A stretch of 28,826 nt of DNA. Origin: Collinsella sp. Lineage in GTDB: Bacteria; Actinomycetota; Coriobacteriia; Coriobacteriales; Coriobacteriaceae. Position 1 is the stretch's first letter, and each line of letters starts with the position of its first letter. Of the stretch, positions 1 through 7,821 are shown piece after piece. Below the pieces are notes generated by a model that worked only from the letters and a program-made list of their open reading frames with translations, did no database searches and was not told where the DNA came from. The DNA lies in the NCBI GenBank assembly GCA_019424965.1, contig JAHYYL010000030.1:1-28826 (forward strand), in the 5' to 3' direction. The position numbers and the translations under genes were made by a program.

Positions 1-8
1 CACGCAAA

Positions 9-31
9 GGAAAGCACTTAATGTGCTTTCC
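9..31. repeat. Short inverted repeat, possible end of an upstream transcript
   Basis: A 9-base arm GGAAAGCAC is followed by a 5-base loop and its exact complement. No clear T-run follows on either strand, so it may be a weak bidirectional terminator of a gene left of the window or just a hairpin. Nothing coding is evident between here and the tRNA. Confidence 0.4.
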
Positions 32-125
32 GTCTTGCGCAGGACTGTAGAGCAGCAAACTTAACCCCCGCCCTCAGCCCCGGAGACCCTCCCGGAGGGA
101 CCGAAAAATTTTTTCAAAAAAGTTG

Positions 126-155
126 TTGCGCGCCGGACAGACTTCTGTGTATACT
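126..155 (+). promoter_or_regulatory. Candidate promoter of tRNA-Asp
   Basis: A TATACT box lies at 150-155, 46 bases before the tRNA. TTGCGC at 126-131 sits 18 bases upstream as a weak -35, and an A/T-rich block (about 105-122) could act as an UP element. The -10 box is convincing; the -35 is not. Confidence 0.45.
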
Positions 156-201
156 AATCCCCGCAGCGCACGCGAGCGGAAACAAACGCGAACGCCTGCC
201 T

Positions 202-279
<78 letters not shown>

Positions 280-287
280 ACGCAATT

Positions 288-315
288 AAAGCCACGTCTT
301 CGGACGTGGCTTTTT
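288..315 (+). terminator. Intrinsic terminator of tRNA-Asp
   Basis: The 8-bp stem GCCACGTC/GACGTGGC (291-298 with 303-310) closes a TTCG tetraloop and runs into TTTTT. Flanking AAA and TTT extend the pairing. This is a textbook Rho-independent terminator. Confidence 0.92.
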
Positions 316-449
316 GCGTTTGATACACTTTGTTTCGATAGAACGATCGCCCTGAGGCATCTTTGCCCAGAATCCCCGCGCCTTCGGGAACGCAACTAAA
401 ATCCAATAAGCATATCTGTCTAAACAGCAGCTTTGTTGCGCAACACCTG

Positions 450-478
450 TTCAACGAGACAGGGGGTTAGGTTATACT
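450..478 (+). promoter_or_regulatory. Candidate promoter of the rrf2-mutY pair
   Basis: TATACT at 473-478 is a good -10 box. TTCAAC at 450-455 with a 17-base spacer would be a poor -35. This leaves a leader of about 150 bases before the Rrf2 start. Confidence 0.35.
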
Positions 479-599
479 AAATTGCACTGTGCGCCGCATC
501 TGATGCATTTCGCTCCAAGCGCGGCACTCAGTGGATATCCGATTTACCATTTGGATGTCCTGGCGGTCATTTAGCGTCTCGACACAAGCTCGGCCCCGG

Positions 600-613
600 A
601 GCTCGTTCGAGCT
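600..613. promoter_or_regulatory. Palindrome before the Rrf2 ribosome binding site, possible operator
   Basis: AGCTCG-TT-CGAGCT is a perfect 14-base palindrome, 13 bases before the Shine-Dalgarno sequence. Rrf2 regulators often control their own genes through dyads in the leader or promoter. That role here is only inferred. Confidence 0.25.
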
Positions 614-638
614 GTTCGTATTCCTTGAAAGGGGAAAA

Positions 639-1124
639 ATGGACATATCGAGGAAGACTGATTACGCCCTTCGTATGCTGGCGATGCTTGCCGAGGATCC
701 GGAGTGTTTGCTTTCTGTTCGCACCGCTGCCGAAGAGGTCAATGTCCCGTATTCTTTTGCCCGCTCGATTCAGCACGGTTTGGTCCAGGCCGGTATTGTG
801 GAGAGCTTGCGTGGCGTCCACGGTGGCATGCGTCTCAAGGTCAGTCCGGACGACGTTACTATCCGCCAGGTCGTCGAGGCCGTTCAGGGTCCTATGGTTA
901 TGAACGACTGCACCGCGCCTGACGGCGACTGTGCGCGCATGGGCACGTGCTGCTATCATCCCCTGTGGGCCGGAGCCCAGGCGTTGATGCGCGACTATCT
1001 CGATTCCGTTTCGCTCGGCGATATCGTCGCCCATCGCCAGTTCCCGGCTGTTGATCCCAAGTTCGCCGACCGCGATGCGTTTCCCGAGTACGCCACCTGC
1101 GCGTGCGCTTGCCGGGAGGAATAG
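639..1124 (+). CDS. Rrf2-family iron-sulfur transcriptional regulator
   Basis: This 161-residue protein is a DNA-binding repressor or activator of the Rrf2 family (IscR, NsrR, RsrR). The start MDISRKTDYALRML matches the family N-terminus and follows a GAAAGGGG ribosome site, so the longer upstream frame was rejected. A winged helix occupies roughly residues 1-80. Cysteines at 91, 98 and 104 (C-x6-C-x5-C, with a further Cys105) match the cluster-ligand loop of IscR and NsrR, so it probably senses iron-sulfur status, redox stress or nitric oxide. The C-terminus carries an unusual CxCxC run (Cys154, 156, 158) that could bind a metal or form disulfides. The MutY-like gene starts 21 bases downstream, which suggests co-transcription and a link between oxidative stress sensing and DNA repair. 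The exact ligand and targets cannot be told from sequence. Confidence 0.88.
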   Translation: MDISRKTDYALRMLAMLAEDPECLLSVRTAAEEVNVPYSFARSIQHGLVQAGIVESLRGVHGGMRLKVSPDDVTIRQVVEAVQGPMVMNDCTAPDGDCARMGTCCYHPLWAGAQALMRDYLDSVSLGDIVAHRQFPAVDPKFADRDAFPEYATCACACREE

Positions 1125-1145
1125 CGCAGCATAAGGAGCATTGCC

Positions 1146-2051
1146 ATGATTCAGGACCCCTTTCGTTCGATGATTCGTTCGGAAGGGGTCCTGCGTTATC
1201 GCGACCTTCCGTGGCGCCGCACGCGCGACCCGTATATCATCTGGCTTTCCGAGGTCATGCTGCAACAGACGCAGGTGCCGCGCGTGGAGGCGCGCATGCC
1301 GGCGTGGCTCGATCGCTTTCCGACTGTCCAGGCGCTCGCTCAGGCCGCTCCTTCCGATGTTTTGGACGCTTGGCAGGGGATGGGCTACAACCGACGCGCT
1401 CTGGCGCTCCATAGGGCCGCGCAGTGCGTTGTGGAGGACTGGGATGGGGAGTTTCCGCGCGAGACGCGCGATCTGGTCGCGCTGCCCGGTATTGGCCCGG
1501 CGACGGCGCAGGGCATCCGTGCGTTTGCGTTTGATCTTCCGGGTGTGTATCTGGAGACCAACGTGCGCACGGTCTTTCTGCATCATTTCTTTCCCGACGT
1601 GCCGGCTGTTCCCGATCGCGAGCTGGTGCCGCTGATTCAGGCGGCCTGTCCGGCGGCCCCCGGTGCGTCGGCGGACGAGATCGCTCCCTTTGCCGTGCCG
1701 CTCGATGATGCCGACACGCCGCGCGCGTGGTATTACGCGTTGCTAGATTACGGCGCATATCTAAAAAAGACGTTGCCCAATCCGTCCAGGCGGTCGGCGG
1801 GCTATAGCCGTCAGTCCAAGTTTGAGGGCTCGCGTCGCCAAAAGCGCGCCCACATTGTGCGCATGCTGCTGGCGGCGCGCGATGGGCAGCCTGCGGGCAT
1901 TACGGTTGATGAAGCTGTTACAGGCGTTAACGAGATGGAGACGGCAGCCGGTCGCGGGCCGGTCGAGTGCGACTTGATCGCGGGCATTCTAGCTGACTTG
2001 GAGCGCGAGGGCTTTTGCCGAGCCGAGGACGATCGTTGGTTGAGTGTGTAG
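1146..2051 (+). CDS. mutY: MutY-like adenine DNA glycosylase lacking the iron-sulfur cluster
   Basis: This 301-residue HhH-GPD protein probably removes adenine mispaired with 8-oxoguanine or guanine. LPWRRTRDPYIIWLSEVMLQ (21-40) is typical of MutY, and Glu36 corresponds to the catalytic Glu37 of E. coli MutY. The helix-hairpin-helix LPGIGPATAQGI is at 113-124. Two features are unusual. The position of the conserved Asp138 is Glu137 in LETNVRTV. The four-cysteine cluster motif that should follow the glycosylase domain is absent, replaced by a basic stretch with NPSRRSAG and QSKFEGSRRQ. This agrees with my recollection of a cluster-free MutY clade found in some anaerobes and protists. The C-terminal 8-oxoG-recognising NUDIX-like domain is also missing or very reduced. 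An AAGGAG site precedes the ATG. It lies 21 bases after the Rrf2 gene. Confidence 0.85.
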   Translation: MIQDPFRSMIRSEGVLRYRDLPWRRTRDPYIIWLSEVMLQQTQVPRVEARMPAWLDRFPTVQALAQAAPSDVLDAWQGMGYNRRALALHRAAQCVVEDWDGEFPRETRDLVALPGIGPATAQGIRAFAFDLPGVYLETNVRTVFLHHFFPDVPAVPDRELVPLIQAACPAAPGASADEIAPFAVPLDDADTPRAWYYALLDYGAYLKKTLPNPSRRSAGYSRQSKFEGSRRQKRAHIVRMLLAARDGQPAGITVDEAVTGVNEMETAAGRGPVECDLIAGILADLEREGFCRAEDDRWLSV

Positions 2052-2165
2052 CCCGCTCAAATCTGAAGAACGGGATTGTAAGGTTTAAATTCTCGGCTTG
2101 AGGGCATCCTAAAGGCGAGGCCGCTCGAAGCCTACGGGCGGCATGCGTTGAAGGGAAGTACACCT

Positions 2166-2705
2166 ATGGATTTTGAGAACTCCCAAACCAAGAAGAACCT
2201 CGAGACCGCTTTTGCCGGTGAGTCCCAGGCACACACCAAGTATCGCTACTATGCATCCAAGGCCAAGAAGGACGGCTACGTTCAGATCTCGAACATCTTT
2301 GCCGAGACCGCAGGCAACGAGTCCGAGCACGCCAAACTGTGGTTTAAGTATTTGCACGACGGCGCCGTTCCGGGCACTCTGGACAACCTGCGCGACGCCG
2401 CCGCGGGCGAGAACTACGAGTGGACCACGATGTATGACGAGTTTGCCAAGACCGCCGAGGAGGAGGGCTTTGTCGAGATCGCCGAGAAGTTCCGTGGTGT
2501 CGCCGCCGTCGAGAAGGCCCACGAGGAGCGCTACAACAAACTCGTCGAGCGCATCGAGTCGGGCGAGGTGTTTGAGCGCGAGGGCGTAAAGGTGTGGAAG
2601 TGCCTGAACTGCGGGCACCTGCATGTGGGTGCCGAGGCGCCTGAGGTGTGCCCGGTGTGCAACCACCCCAAGTCGTACTTTGAGGAGCAGGTGGTGAACT
2701 ACTAG
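2166..2705 (+). CDS. Rubrerythrin
   Basis: This 179-residue cytoplasmic protein reduces hydrogen peroxide and protects anaerobes from oxygen stress. The N-terminal ferritin-like four-helix domain (1-135) carries the di-iron ligands: Glu19 in FAGESQAH, Glu52 and His55 in ETAGNESEH, Glu97/Glu98 region, and Glu116 with His119 in VEKAHEER. A C-terminal rubredoxin domain (about 142-179) has two CxxC pairs, Cys146/149 and Cys162/165, for the electron-donating Fe(SCys)4 site. Length and domain order are standard. The ATG at 2166 follows AAGGGAAG at 2151-2158; an in-frame TTG at 2148 is less likely. It is transcribed apart from mutY, with a 114-base gap, and ends before a hairpin element and terminator. 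Its position after an Rrf2 regulator fits an oxidative stress cluster. Confidence 0.96.
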   Translation: MDFENSQTKKNLETAFAGESQAHTKYRYYASKAKKDGYVQISNIFAETAGNESEHAKLWFKYLHDGAVPGTLDNLRDAAAGENYEWTTMYDEFAKTAEEEGFVEIAEKFRGVAAVEKAHEERYNKLVERIESGEVFEREGVKVWKCLNCGHLHVGAEAPEVCPVCNHPKSYFEEQVVNY

Positions 2706-2728
2706 CGCTTGGCGCTGGCTGCTGCGGG

Positions 2729-2810
2729 GCGCAGGGCGGGGAAACACCTTTCCCTCTCGCTCACGGCTTCGCAGAGTCGCGCGAGGCAAAGGTATTTCCC
2801 CGCCCTGCGC
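2729..2810. repeat. 82-base inverted-repeat element after rubrerythrin
   Basis: The arms at 2729-2744 and 2795-2810 are a perfect 16-bp inverted repeat (GCGCAGGGCGGGGAAA). After one mismatch, a second pairing ACCTTT/AAAGGT (2746-2751 with 2788-2793) continues the stem, and the centre can fold further. There is no T-run, and a separate terminator lies downstream. It resembles a MITE or REP-like intergenic repeat rather than a simple terminator. Confidence 0.7.
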
Positions 2811-2864
2811 TCCGGCGTTGGGTCGTCGCGTGCTCGATACAGAAAAGCTGATAAAAAAGGTTGT

Positions 2865-2895
2865 GTGCCGCCCCTTTTTGGGGCGGCACGTTTTT
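2865..2895 (+). terminator. Intrinsic terminator downstream of rubrerythrin
   Basis: A 10-bp perfect stem GTGCCGCCCC/GGGGCGGCAC closes a TTTTT loop, followed by G and TTTTT. It lies about 160 bases after the rubrerythrin stop, beyond the inverted-repeat element. An A-run on the left side may let it work in both directions. Confidence 0.9.
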
Positions 2896-3146
2896 GTGGG
2901 GTCCCGGTCTCCACAATTTTCGTCAAGCTATTGGTTAGATTTTGGTCAGTTGGCGTAAGGGTGGAAGGCCAAAAGATTGCTGGCGAAAAAAGCTCAGAGA
3001 AAGTGCTGGTAGAGGAGTTGTTGAGCTTTTCGACAGCTTTTGAGCAAAAGAAACTTTGTGGCTATTGCCGGCGATTGCGTTGTCGCGGTCATGGCGGTGC
3101 GGGATGCTGGTCGTAAGCGTCGAATGCTCCGATTTTGGAGGCCAGC

Positions 3147-3581
3147 ATGGATCTGTTTCTTGAGACTCCGCAGCAACAAGCTGAGCGCATGCTGCGTCAG
3201 CAGCAACGGCTCATGGAGATGCAAATGCAAGGGGCGGCAGCCCAGCCCTTTGCGCAAAATGTCGTGCCCGCTGCTGTACCTGCAGCTGTGCCCGGGTGTG
3301 AATCGGCGCCAGAGGCCTATTCCGTACAGCAGGATTCATATGCACAGGAGCTCGCGTTCGATAAACGTCGTGCGCGTCACCGTCGCTGGGCCCAGCGCCT
3401 GCGTACGCTGGCGATGATCGTGCTGATTCCGCTGGGGCTCGCGACAATCTTCTTGGCCTCATATGCCCTCACGTGCATCCTCAACGGCGCCTCGCCCAAT
3501 GAGGTACTTCAGCACTTGGCAGCTCTTGGTCAGCGCTTGGGGGATGTCGCAGCAACCATCCGCGCCAGCTGGGAGAGCTAG
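3147..3581 (+). CDS. Small single-pass membrane protein, unknown function
   Basis: This 144-residue protein is not recognised. The ATG follows GGAGG at 3137-3141 with 5 bases between; an in-frame TTG overlapping that site was rejected. Residues 5-40 are rich in Gln and Met (QQQAERMLRQQQRLMEMQMQ) and likely form an amphipathic or coiled helix. A Pro/Ala-rich linker (41-60) and a basic patch KRRARHRRWAQR (73-84) follow. One strong transmembrane helix spans about 87-112 (LAMIVLIPLGLATIFLASYALTCIL), and a short amphipathic tail ends the protein. By the positive-inside rule, the N-terminal part should be cytoplasmic. It stands alone between rubrerythrin and rmuC. It could be an adaptor or structural membrane protein, but no function can be assigned. 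Confidence 0.7.
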   Translation: MDLFLETPQQQAERMLRQQQRLMEMQMQGAAAQPFAQNVVPAAVPAAVPGCESAPEAYSVQQDSYAQELAFDKRRARHRRWAQRLRTLAMIVLIPLGLATIFLASYALTCILNGASPNEVLQHLAALGQRLGDVAATIRASWES

Positions 3582-3704
3582 CGGACCAGCACCCATAGCG
3601 CAAAGGTAACTTGTCTGCGCTCGATTGGACATGAGCTGCGTTTGACAGGGTAAGATTGATCGCGGTTTTGATTGGTGCTCGATTGGGTTTGTTGGGCGGA
3701 GTTT

Positions 3705-5060
3705 ATGTCTGCTATTGATATTGTGCTTGTTGTGATCGCCTTGGTGGCGGTGGGGGTTGCTGTGGCTTGCGCCCTCCAGCTCAAGAGCCTGCGTGCCGAG
3801 CTGCGGGAGCGTGGCGACAGTAGCGCGGAAACGCTGGCAGCACTCGAGCAGGCCAACAACGCGCTCGATGCCCTGAACGTCGCGCTGGCCGAAACACGCC
3901 GCACGGCAAACGCCATCGCGCAGCAGCAGACGACCGATGCGGCCGTGGAGCAGCAACGTTACCTGGTCATCGCACGCGAGTTCTCGCAAGCTGGTGACCG
4001 GATGGATGACCTGCGCCGTGAGACGGCCCAACAGCTCGGCGCCAATCGCGAGGGCATCGAGCATCGCCTGGACAAGGTGCGCGAGACGGTCGATGCTCAG
4101 CTGGGCGCCATCCGCAAAGACAACAACGTGCAGCTCGATCAGATGCGCGCGACGGTGGACGAGAAGCTCTCTCGCACGCTCAACGACCGTCTGTCTGCAT
4201 CGTTTAAGCAGGTGAGCGACCAGCTCGAGGCTGTGTACAAGGGTTTGGGCGATATGCAGTCCATTGCCACCGGCGTGGGCGACCTTAAGCGCGTGCTGGG
4301 CAACGTCAAGGCGCGTGGCATTTTGGGCGAGGTGCAGTTGGGTGCAATCCTGGCGGACATCCTTACGCCCGACCAGTATCTGGAAAACGTCGCCACCAAG
4401 CCTGGCGCCTCGGAGCGCGTTGAGTTTGCCGTCAAGCTGCCGGTAGACGAGGGCGATCCCGTGCTGCTGCCGATTGACTCCAAATTCCCGGGCGACGCGT
4501 ACGAGCATCTGCTCGACGCGCAAGAGTCGGGTGATGCCGAGGCGGTGGCCACCGCGCGCAAGACGCTCGACGCCATGGTGAAGCGCGAGGCCAAAGACAT
4601 CTGCGAAAAGTATCTGAGCGTGCCCGCGACCACCAACTTTGGCATTCTGTTCGTTCCGTTTGAGGGCCTGTATGCCGAGGTCGTCAGCCGCCCCGGGCTT
4701 ATCGAGACCCTGGGCCGCGACTATCACGTCAACGTTGCCGGCCCCAGCACCATGGCGGCCATCCTCAACAGCCTGCAGATGAGCTACCAGACGTTTAAGT
4801 TGCAAAAACGCACCGATGACGTGCTGCGTGTGCTCTCTGCCGTCAAGGCCGAGCTGCCGCGCTATCAGGCGGCGCTGCGCCGCGCCCAGCAGCAGATCGA
4901 GACCGCGGGTAAAACGGTCGAGGGTATCATCACCACGCGCACCAACGTTATGGAGCGCAAGCTCAAGGATATCGACGCGCTGGAAGACGCGCGGGAGGCC
5001 GACGAGGTCTTGGGGCTCACATCCGCGGAGCTGCTCGCAGACCAAAAAGGCGAGGACTAG
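3705..5060 (+). CDS. rmuC: RmuC-family DNA recombination protein
   Basis: This 451-residue protein belongs to the RmuC family, which has a PD-(D/E)XK-like nuclease fold and limits recombination at short inverted repeats. An N-terminal membrane anchor (about 4-25) is followed by a long coiled coil (about 28-180, rich in Glu, Gln, Arg and Ala heptads). The conserved RmuC domain follows, with LGNVKARGILGEVQLGAIL, LPIDSKFPGDAYEHLL and the FVPFEGLYAEVV motif. Length is typical. The ATG at 3705 was chosen because the protein then starts right at the membrane helix, although its ribosome site (GGGCGGA) is modest. An earlier in-frame TTG at 3672 lacks one. Its proposed role is notable given the many inverted repeats in this window. 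Confidence 0.92.
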   Translation: MSAIDIVLVVIALVAVGVAVACALQLKSLRAELRERGDSSAETLAALEQANNALDALNVALAETRRTANAIAQQQTTDAAVEQQRYLVIAREFSQAGDRMDDLRRETAQQLGANREGIEHRLDKVRETVDAQLGAIRKDNNVQLDQMRATVDEKLSRTLNDRLSASFKQVSDQLEAVYKGLGDMQSIATGVGDLKRVLGNVKARGILGEVQLGAILADILTPDQYLENVATKPGASERVEFAVKLPVDEGDPVLLPIDSKFPGDAYEHLLDAQESGDAEAVATARKTLDAMVKREAKDICEKYLSVPATTNFGILFVPFEGLYAEVVSRPGLIETLGRDYHVNVAGPSTMAAILNSLQMSYQTFKLQKRTDDVLRVLSAVKAELPRYQAALRRAQQQIETAGKTVEGIITTRTNVMERKLKDIDALEDAREADEVLGLTSAELLADQKGED

Positions 5061-5185
5061 CTGCATCTGACGGCGGGGTGCCTGCGCAAGTGCGCGGCGC
5101 GGGCGCTTTTCGCATCGTGCTTGCCTGAAGTGCGCTTTAGTGTGCAACAATGGCGTTTCGCCCTATCAGACGCGAAAGGAAGCCC

Positions 5186-6988
5186 ATGTCTCAGAGAAAC
5201 ACCAGTCCGCTCAAACGCTCCACCGTGCGCCGCACGCTGCAGCGTTTTTGGGACGTCACGCGCACGCAGCCGCTGATCGTCTTTCTCTCGGTGTTCTCGT
5301 CGGCGGGCTACATCTTTTTGCTCACGTTTGCCAACACCTACGTGATGGCCCTTATCGTCGACCGCGTCCAGGCCGGCCCCGTGCCGGGCGACCAGGTGTT
5401 TGAGGTCTTTGGCCCCTACATTCTGGCGCTCGTGCTCGTGAACCTGGTAGGCCAGATCCTCTCCAAGTTGCAGGACTACACCGTCTACAAGCTCGAGATT
5501 GCGGGCAACTATCACTTGGCGCGCCTGTGCTTCGACACGCTCTCCAATCAATCCATGACATTTCACACCAGCCGCTTTGGCGGATCGCTTGTGAGCCAGA
5601 CGAGTCGTTTTATGAGCGGCTACACGGGCCTGGTGGACGTGACGGTGTATTCGCTCATTCCCACCATCACCTCGGTTGTCTGCACGGTGGCGGCGCTCGC
5701 CCCGGTGGTGCCGACGTTTACCGTGATCCTGGTGGGCATTATGGTCGTCTACATCGCGTTTGTCTGGCTTATGTACAAGCGCATCATGCCGCTTTCGGCC
5801 GCGACGTCCGCCGCGCAGAACAAGCTGTCGGGCGTGCTGTCCGACGCGGTCACGAATATCCTGGCCGTCAAGACCTGTGGGCGCGAGGACTTTGAGCGCG
5901 ACCTGTTCGATACCGCCGACCGCGCCGCGCGCGATGCCGAAACGGTTTCGATGCACGCCATGATGCAGCGCAACTTTACGACCTCGGGCCTTATCGTCAT
6001 CACCATGGCCGTGGTGAGTGTGTTCGTCGCGGGTGGCAACGCGTGGTTTGGCATTTCGGCCGGCGCGCTCGTCATGATCTTTACCTATACGTACAACCTC
6101 ACCATGCGTCTGAACTACGTAAGCTCCATGATGCAGCGCATCAACCGCGCGCTGGGCGATGCGGCCGAGATGACGCGCGTGCTGGACGAGCCGCGTCTGG
6201 TGGCAGACGACGAGAACGCCCCCGAGCTCAAGGTGAGCGAGGGCGCGATTGATTTTGAGCACCTGAGCTTTGCATACCGTGACGCCGCGGCGGGCGAGAG
6301 CGTGTTCAACGACCTGACGCTCCATGTGGCGGCGGGCCAACGCGTGGGCCTGGTGGGCAAATCGGGCTCGGGCAAGACGACGCTCACCAAGCTGTTGCTG
6401 CGCCTGGACGACGTACAGGGCGGCCGCGTGCTCGTGGACGGCCAGGACGTCTCGCGCTGCACACAGCAGAGCCTGCGCCGTCAGGTTGCCTACGTGCCGC
6501 AGGAGGCGCTGCTGTTCCATCGCTCCATTCGCGAGAATATCGCCTACGACCGCCCCGACGCCACCGACGAGCAGATCCGCGAGGCGGCTCGCTTGGCTAA
6601 TGCGACCGAGTTTATCGACCGCCTGCCCCGTGGCTTTGACACCATGGTGGGCGAGCGCGGCGTCAAGCTTTCGGGCGGCCAGCGCCAGCGCGTGGTCATT
6701 GCCCGTGCCATCCTCGCCGACGCGCCGATTTTGGTACTCGACGAGGCGACGTCTGCCCTGGACAGCGAATCCGAGGCACTGGTGCAGGAGGCGCTCGAGA
6801 ACCTGATGCGCGGCCGCACCTCCATTGTGGTGGCACATCGCCTGTCCACCGTGGCCTCGCTCGACCGCATCGTGGTGCTGGCGGACGGCGAGATTGTCGA
6901 GGACGGCACGCATGCGCAGCTTGTCGAGGCAGGTGGCGAGTACGCGAGCCTGTGGAGCCGTCAGACCGGCGCATTCTTGGAGGCGTAA
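5186..6988 (+). CDS. ABC exporter half-transporter (ABCB/MsbA type)
   Basis: This 600-residue protein fuses a six-helix type-1 exporter domain (about 25-330) to a nucleotide-binding domain (about 355-600). Walker A is GKSGSGKT (391-398, Lys397), the signature is LSGGQ (495-499), Walker B is ILVLDEATS (Asp519, catalytic Glu520) and the switch histidine is His551 in VVAHRLS. All ATPase residues are present, so it should be active as a homodimer, or as a heterodimer with an unseen partner. The substrate could be a drug, lipid or peptide. The ATG at 5186 follows GAAAGGA (5174-5180); the upstream ATG at 5150 has no ribosome site. It stands alone between rmuC and nth. No peptidase domain is present at the N-terminus. 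Confidence 0.93.
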   Translation: MSQRNTSPLKRSTVRRTLQRFWDVTRTQPLIVFLSVFSSAGYIFLLTFANTYVMALIVDRVQAGPVPGDQVFEVFGPYILALVLVNLVGQILSKLQDYTVYKLEIAGNYHLARLCFDTLSNQSMTFHTSRFGGSLVSQTSRFMSGYTGLVDVTVYSLIPTITSVVCTVAALAPVVPTFTVILVGIMVVYIAFVWLMYKRIMPLSAATSAAQNKLSGVLSDAVTNILAVKTCGREDFERDLFDTADRAARDAETVSMHAMMQRNFTTSGLIVITMAVVSVFVAGGNAWFGISAGALVMIFTYTYNLTMRLNYVSSMMQRINRALGDAAEMTRVLDEPRLVADDENAPELKVSEGAIDFEHLSFAYRDAAAGESVFNDLTLHVAAGQRVGLVGKSGSGKTTLTKLLLRLDDVQGGRVLVDGQDVSRCTQQSLRRQVAYVPQEALLFHRSIRENIAYDRPDATDEQIREAARLANATEFIDRLPRGFDTMVGERGVKLSGGQRQRVVIARAILADAPILVLDEATSALDSESEALVQEALENLMRGRTSIVVAHRLSTVASLDRIVVLADGEIVEDGTHAQLVEAGGEYASLWSRQTGAFLEA

Positions 6989-7051
6989 GCGTCTCGGACG
7001 TGGGACAATTGTGTCCATAAGTTTATTGTGCCGTTGAGCCGAGGAGTCGTT

Positions 7052-7717
7052 ATGCCACGCGAGACCAATGCCGCCAAGCACGAGCGCGCCATCGAGGTGT
7101 GTGAGCGCCTCAACCGTCGCTATGGCCCGGTCGAGTGCTTTTTGGACCACGAGAATCCCTTCCGCCTGCTGATCGCGGTGCTACTCTCGGCGCAAACGAC
7201 CGACGCGCAGGTTAACAAGGTGACGCCGCGGCTGTTTGCCCAGTGGCCCACGCCCGAGGCCATGGCCGGGGCGAGCGTGGCTGACGTGGCAGACACCATT
7301 AAGTCACTCGGCTTTTATAAGAGTAAGGCCAAGCATGCCGTGGAGGCCGCGCAGATGATCGTTGCTGACTACGGCGGCGAGGTGCCGGCCGACATGAAGG
7401 AGCTTGTAAAGCTGCCGGGCGTGGGACGCAAGACGGCGAACATCGTGCTCAACGTGGGGTATGGCATCGTGGAGGGCATTGCGGTGGACACGCACGTCAA
7501 CCGCATTGCGCACCGCCTGATGTTGAGTCCCAAGACGCATGCCAAGGAGCCGCTCAAGACCGAGCAGGATCTGCTCAAGATTTTGCCGCACGAGTATTGG
7601 GAGTCGGTCAACCATCAGTGGATTACCTTCGGTCGCGAGATCTGCGACGCCCGCAAACCCAAGTGCGGCGAGTGTCCGCTGGCAGATTTGTGCCCCAGCG
7701 TGCGCGTGACGGGGTAG
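7052..7717 (+). CDS. nth: Endonuclease III (DNA glycosylase/AP lyase)
   Basis: This 221-residue base-excision repair enzyme removes oxidised pyrimidines and nicks the abasic site. The helix-hairpin-helix is LPGVGRKTANIVLN (121-134), with Lys127 as the Schiff-base lysine and Asp146 in VDTHVNRI as the catalytic aspartate. The [4Fe-4S] ligands are intact: Cys198, Cys205, Cys208 and Cys214 in a C-x6-C-x2-C-x5-C pattern. Length matches the family. The ATG follows GAGGAG (7041-7046). An ACAAT box and a GGACA/TGTCC dyad (7003-7016) lie just upstream and may be part of the promoter. It contrasts directly with the cluster-free MutY-like enzyme at 1146, so the organism can clearly build clusters into this fold. 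Confidence 0.97.
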   Translation: MPRETNAAKHERAIEVCERLNRRYGPVECFLDHENPFRLLIAVLLSAQTTDAQVNKVTPRLFAQWPTPEAMAGASVADVADTIKSLGFYKSKAKHAVEAAQMIVADYGGEVPADMKELVKLPGVGRKTANIVLNVGYGIVEGIAVDTHVNRIAHRLMLSPKTHAKEPLKTEQDLLKILPHEYWESVNHQWITFGREICDARKPKCGECPLADLCPSVRVTG

Positions 7718-7765
7718 GGCGGAACGCATCTTCGTCTGGCGTTTTTTGCGGGGCCGGGTTTGCCC

Positions 7766-7796
7766 TTGAGCCGGAGTCCTCTCCATGCGCTACCAT
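7766..7796 (+). promoter_or_regulatory. Candidate mfd promoter
   Basis: TTGAGC at 7766-7771 and TACCAT at 7791-7796 are separated by 19 bases. Both boxes are imperfect and the spacing is long, so this is a tentative call. Confidence 0.25.
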
Positions 7797-7821
7797 GACA
7801 GACAATGTATTTGACGTACGA

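Larger units (their letters stand above)
316..638. other. Intergenic region between tRNA-Asp and the Rrf2 gene
   Basis: No convincing gene is present. A frame open from 531 in phase with the Rrf2 gene has no ribosome binding site and its extra N-terminus does not resemble the family. The region contains a small inverted repeat CCTGT/ACAGG (446-463), a TATACT box at 473-478 and the palindrome AGCTCGTTCGAGCT at 600-613. Confidence 0.6.
2706..3146. other. Intergenic region between rubrerythrin and the small membrane protein
   Basis: It holds the 82-base inverted-repeat element (2729-2810), a strong terminator (2865-2895) and a short TTGTGG/CCACAA dyad (2894-2916). From 2917 to 3146 I see no gene or clear promoter. 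Frames open here lack ribosome sites and family-like composition. Confidence 0.55.

Noticed and set aside
531..638. N-terminal extension of the Rrf2 protein
   Set aside because: The start at 639 has a ribosome site and gives the canonical family N-terminus; the extension has neither.
2894..2916. TTGTGG/CCACAA dyad as an additional element
   Set aside because: The stem is only 6 bp and it may simply be chance next to the rubrerythrin terminator.
5080..5110. Terminator after rmuC
   Set aside because: The GC-rich stretch pairs poorly and the T-run is separated from any stable stem.
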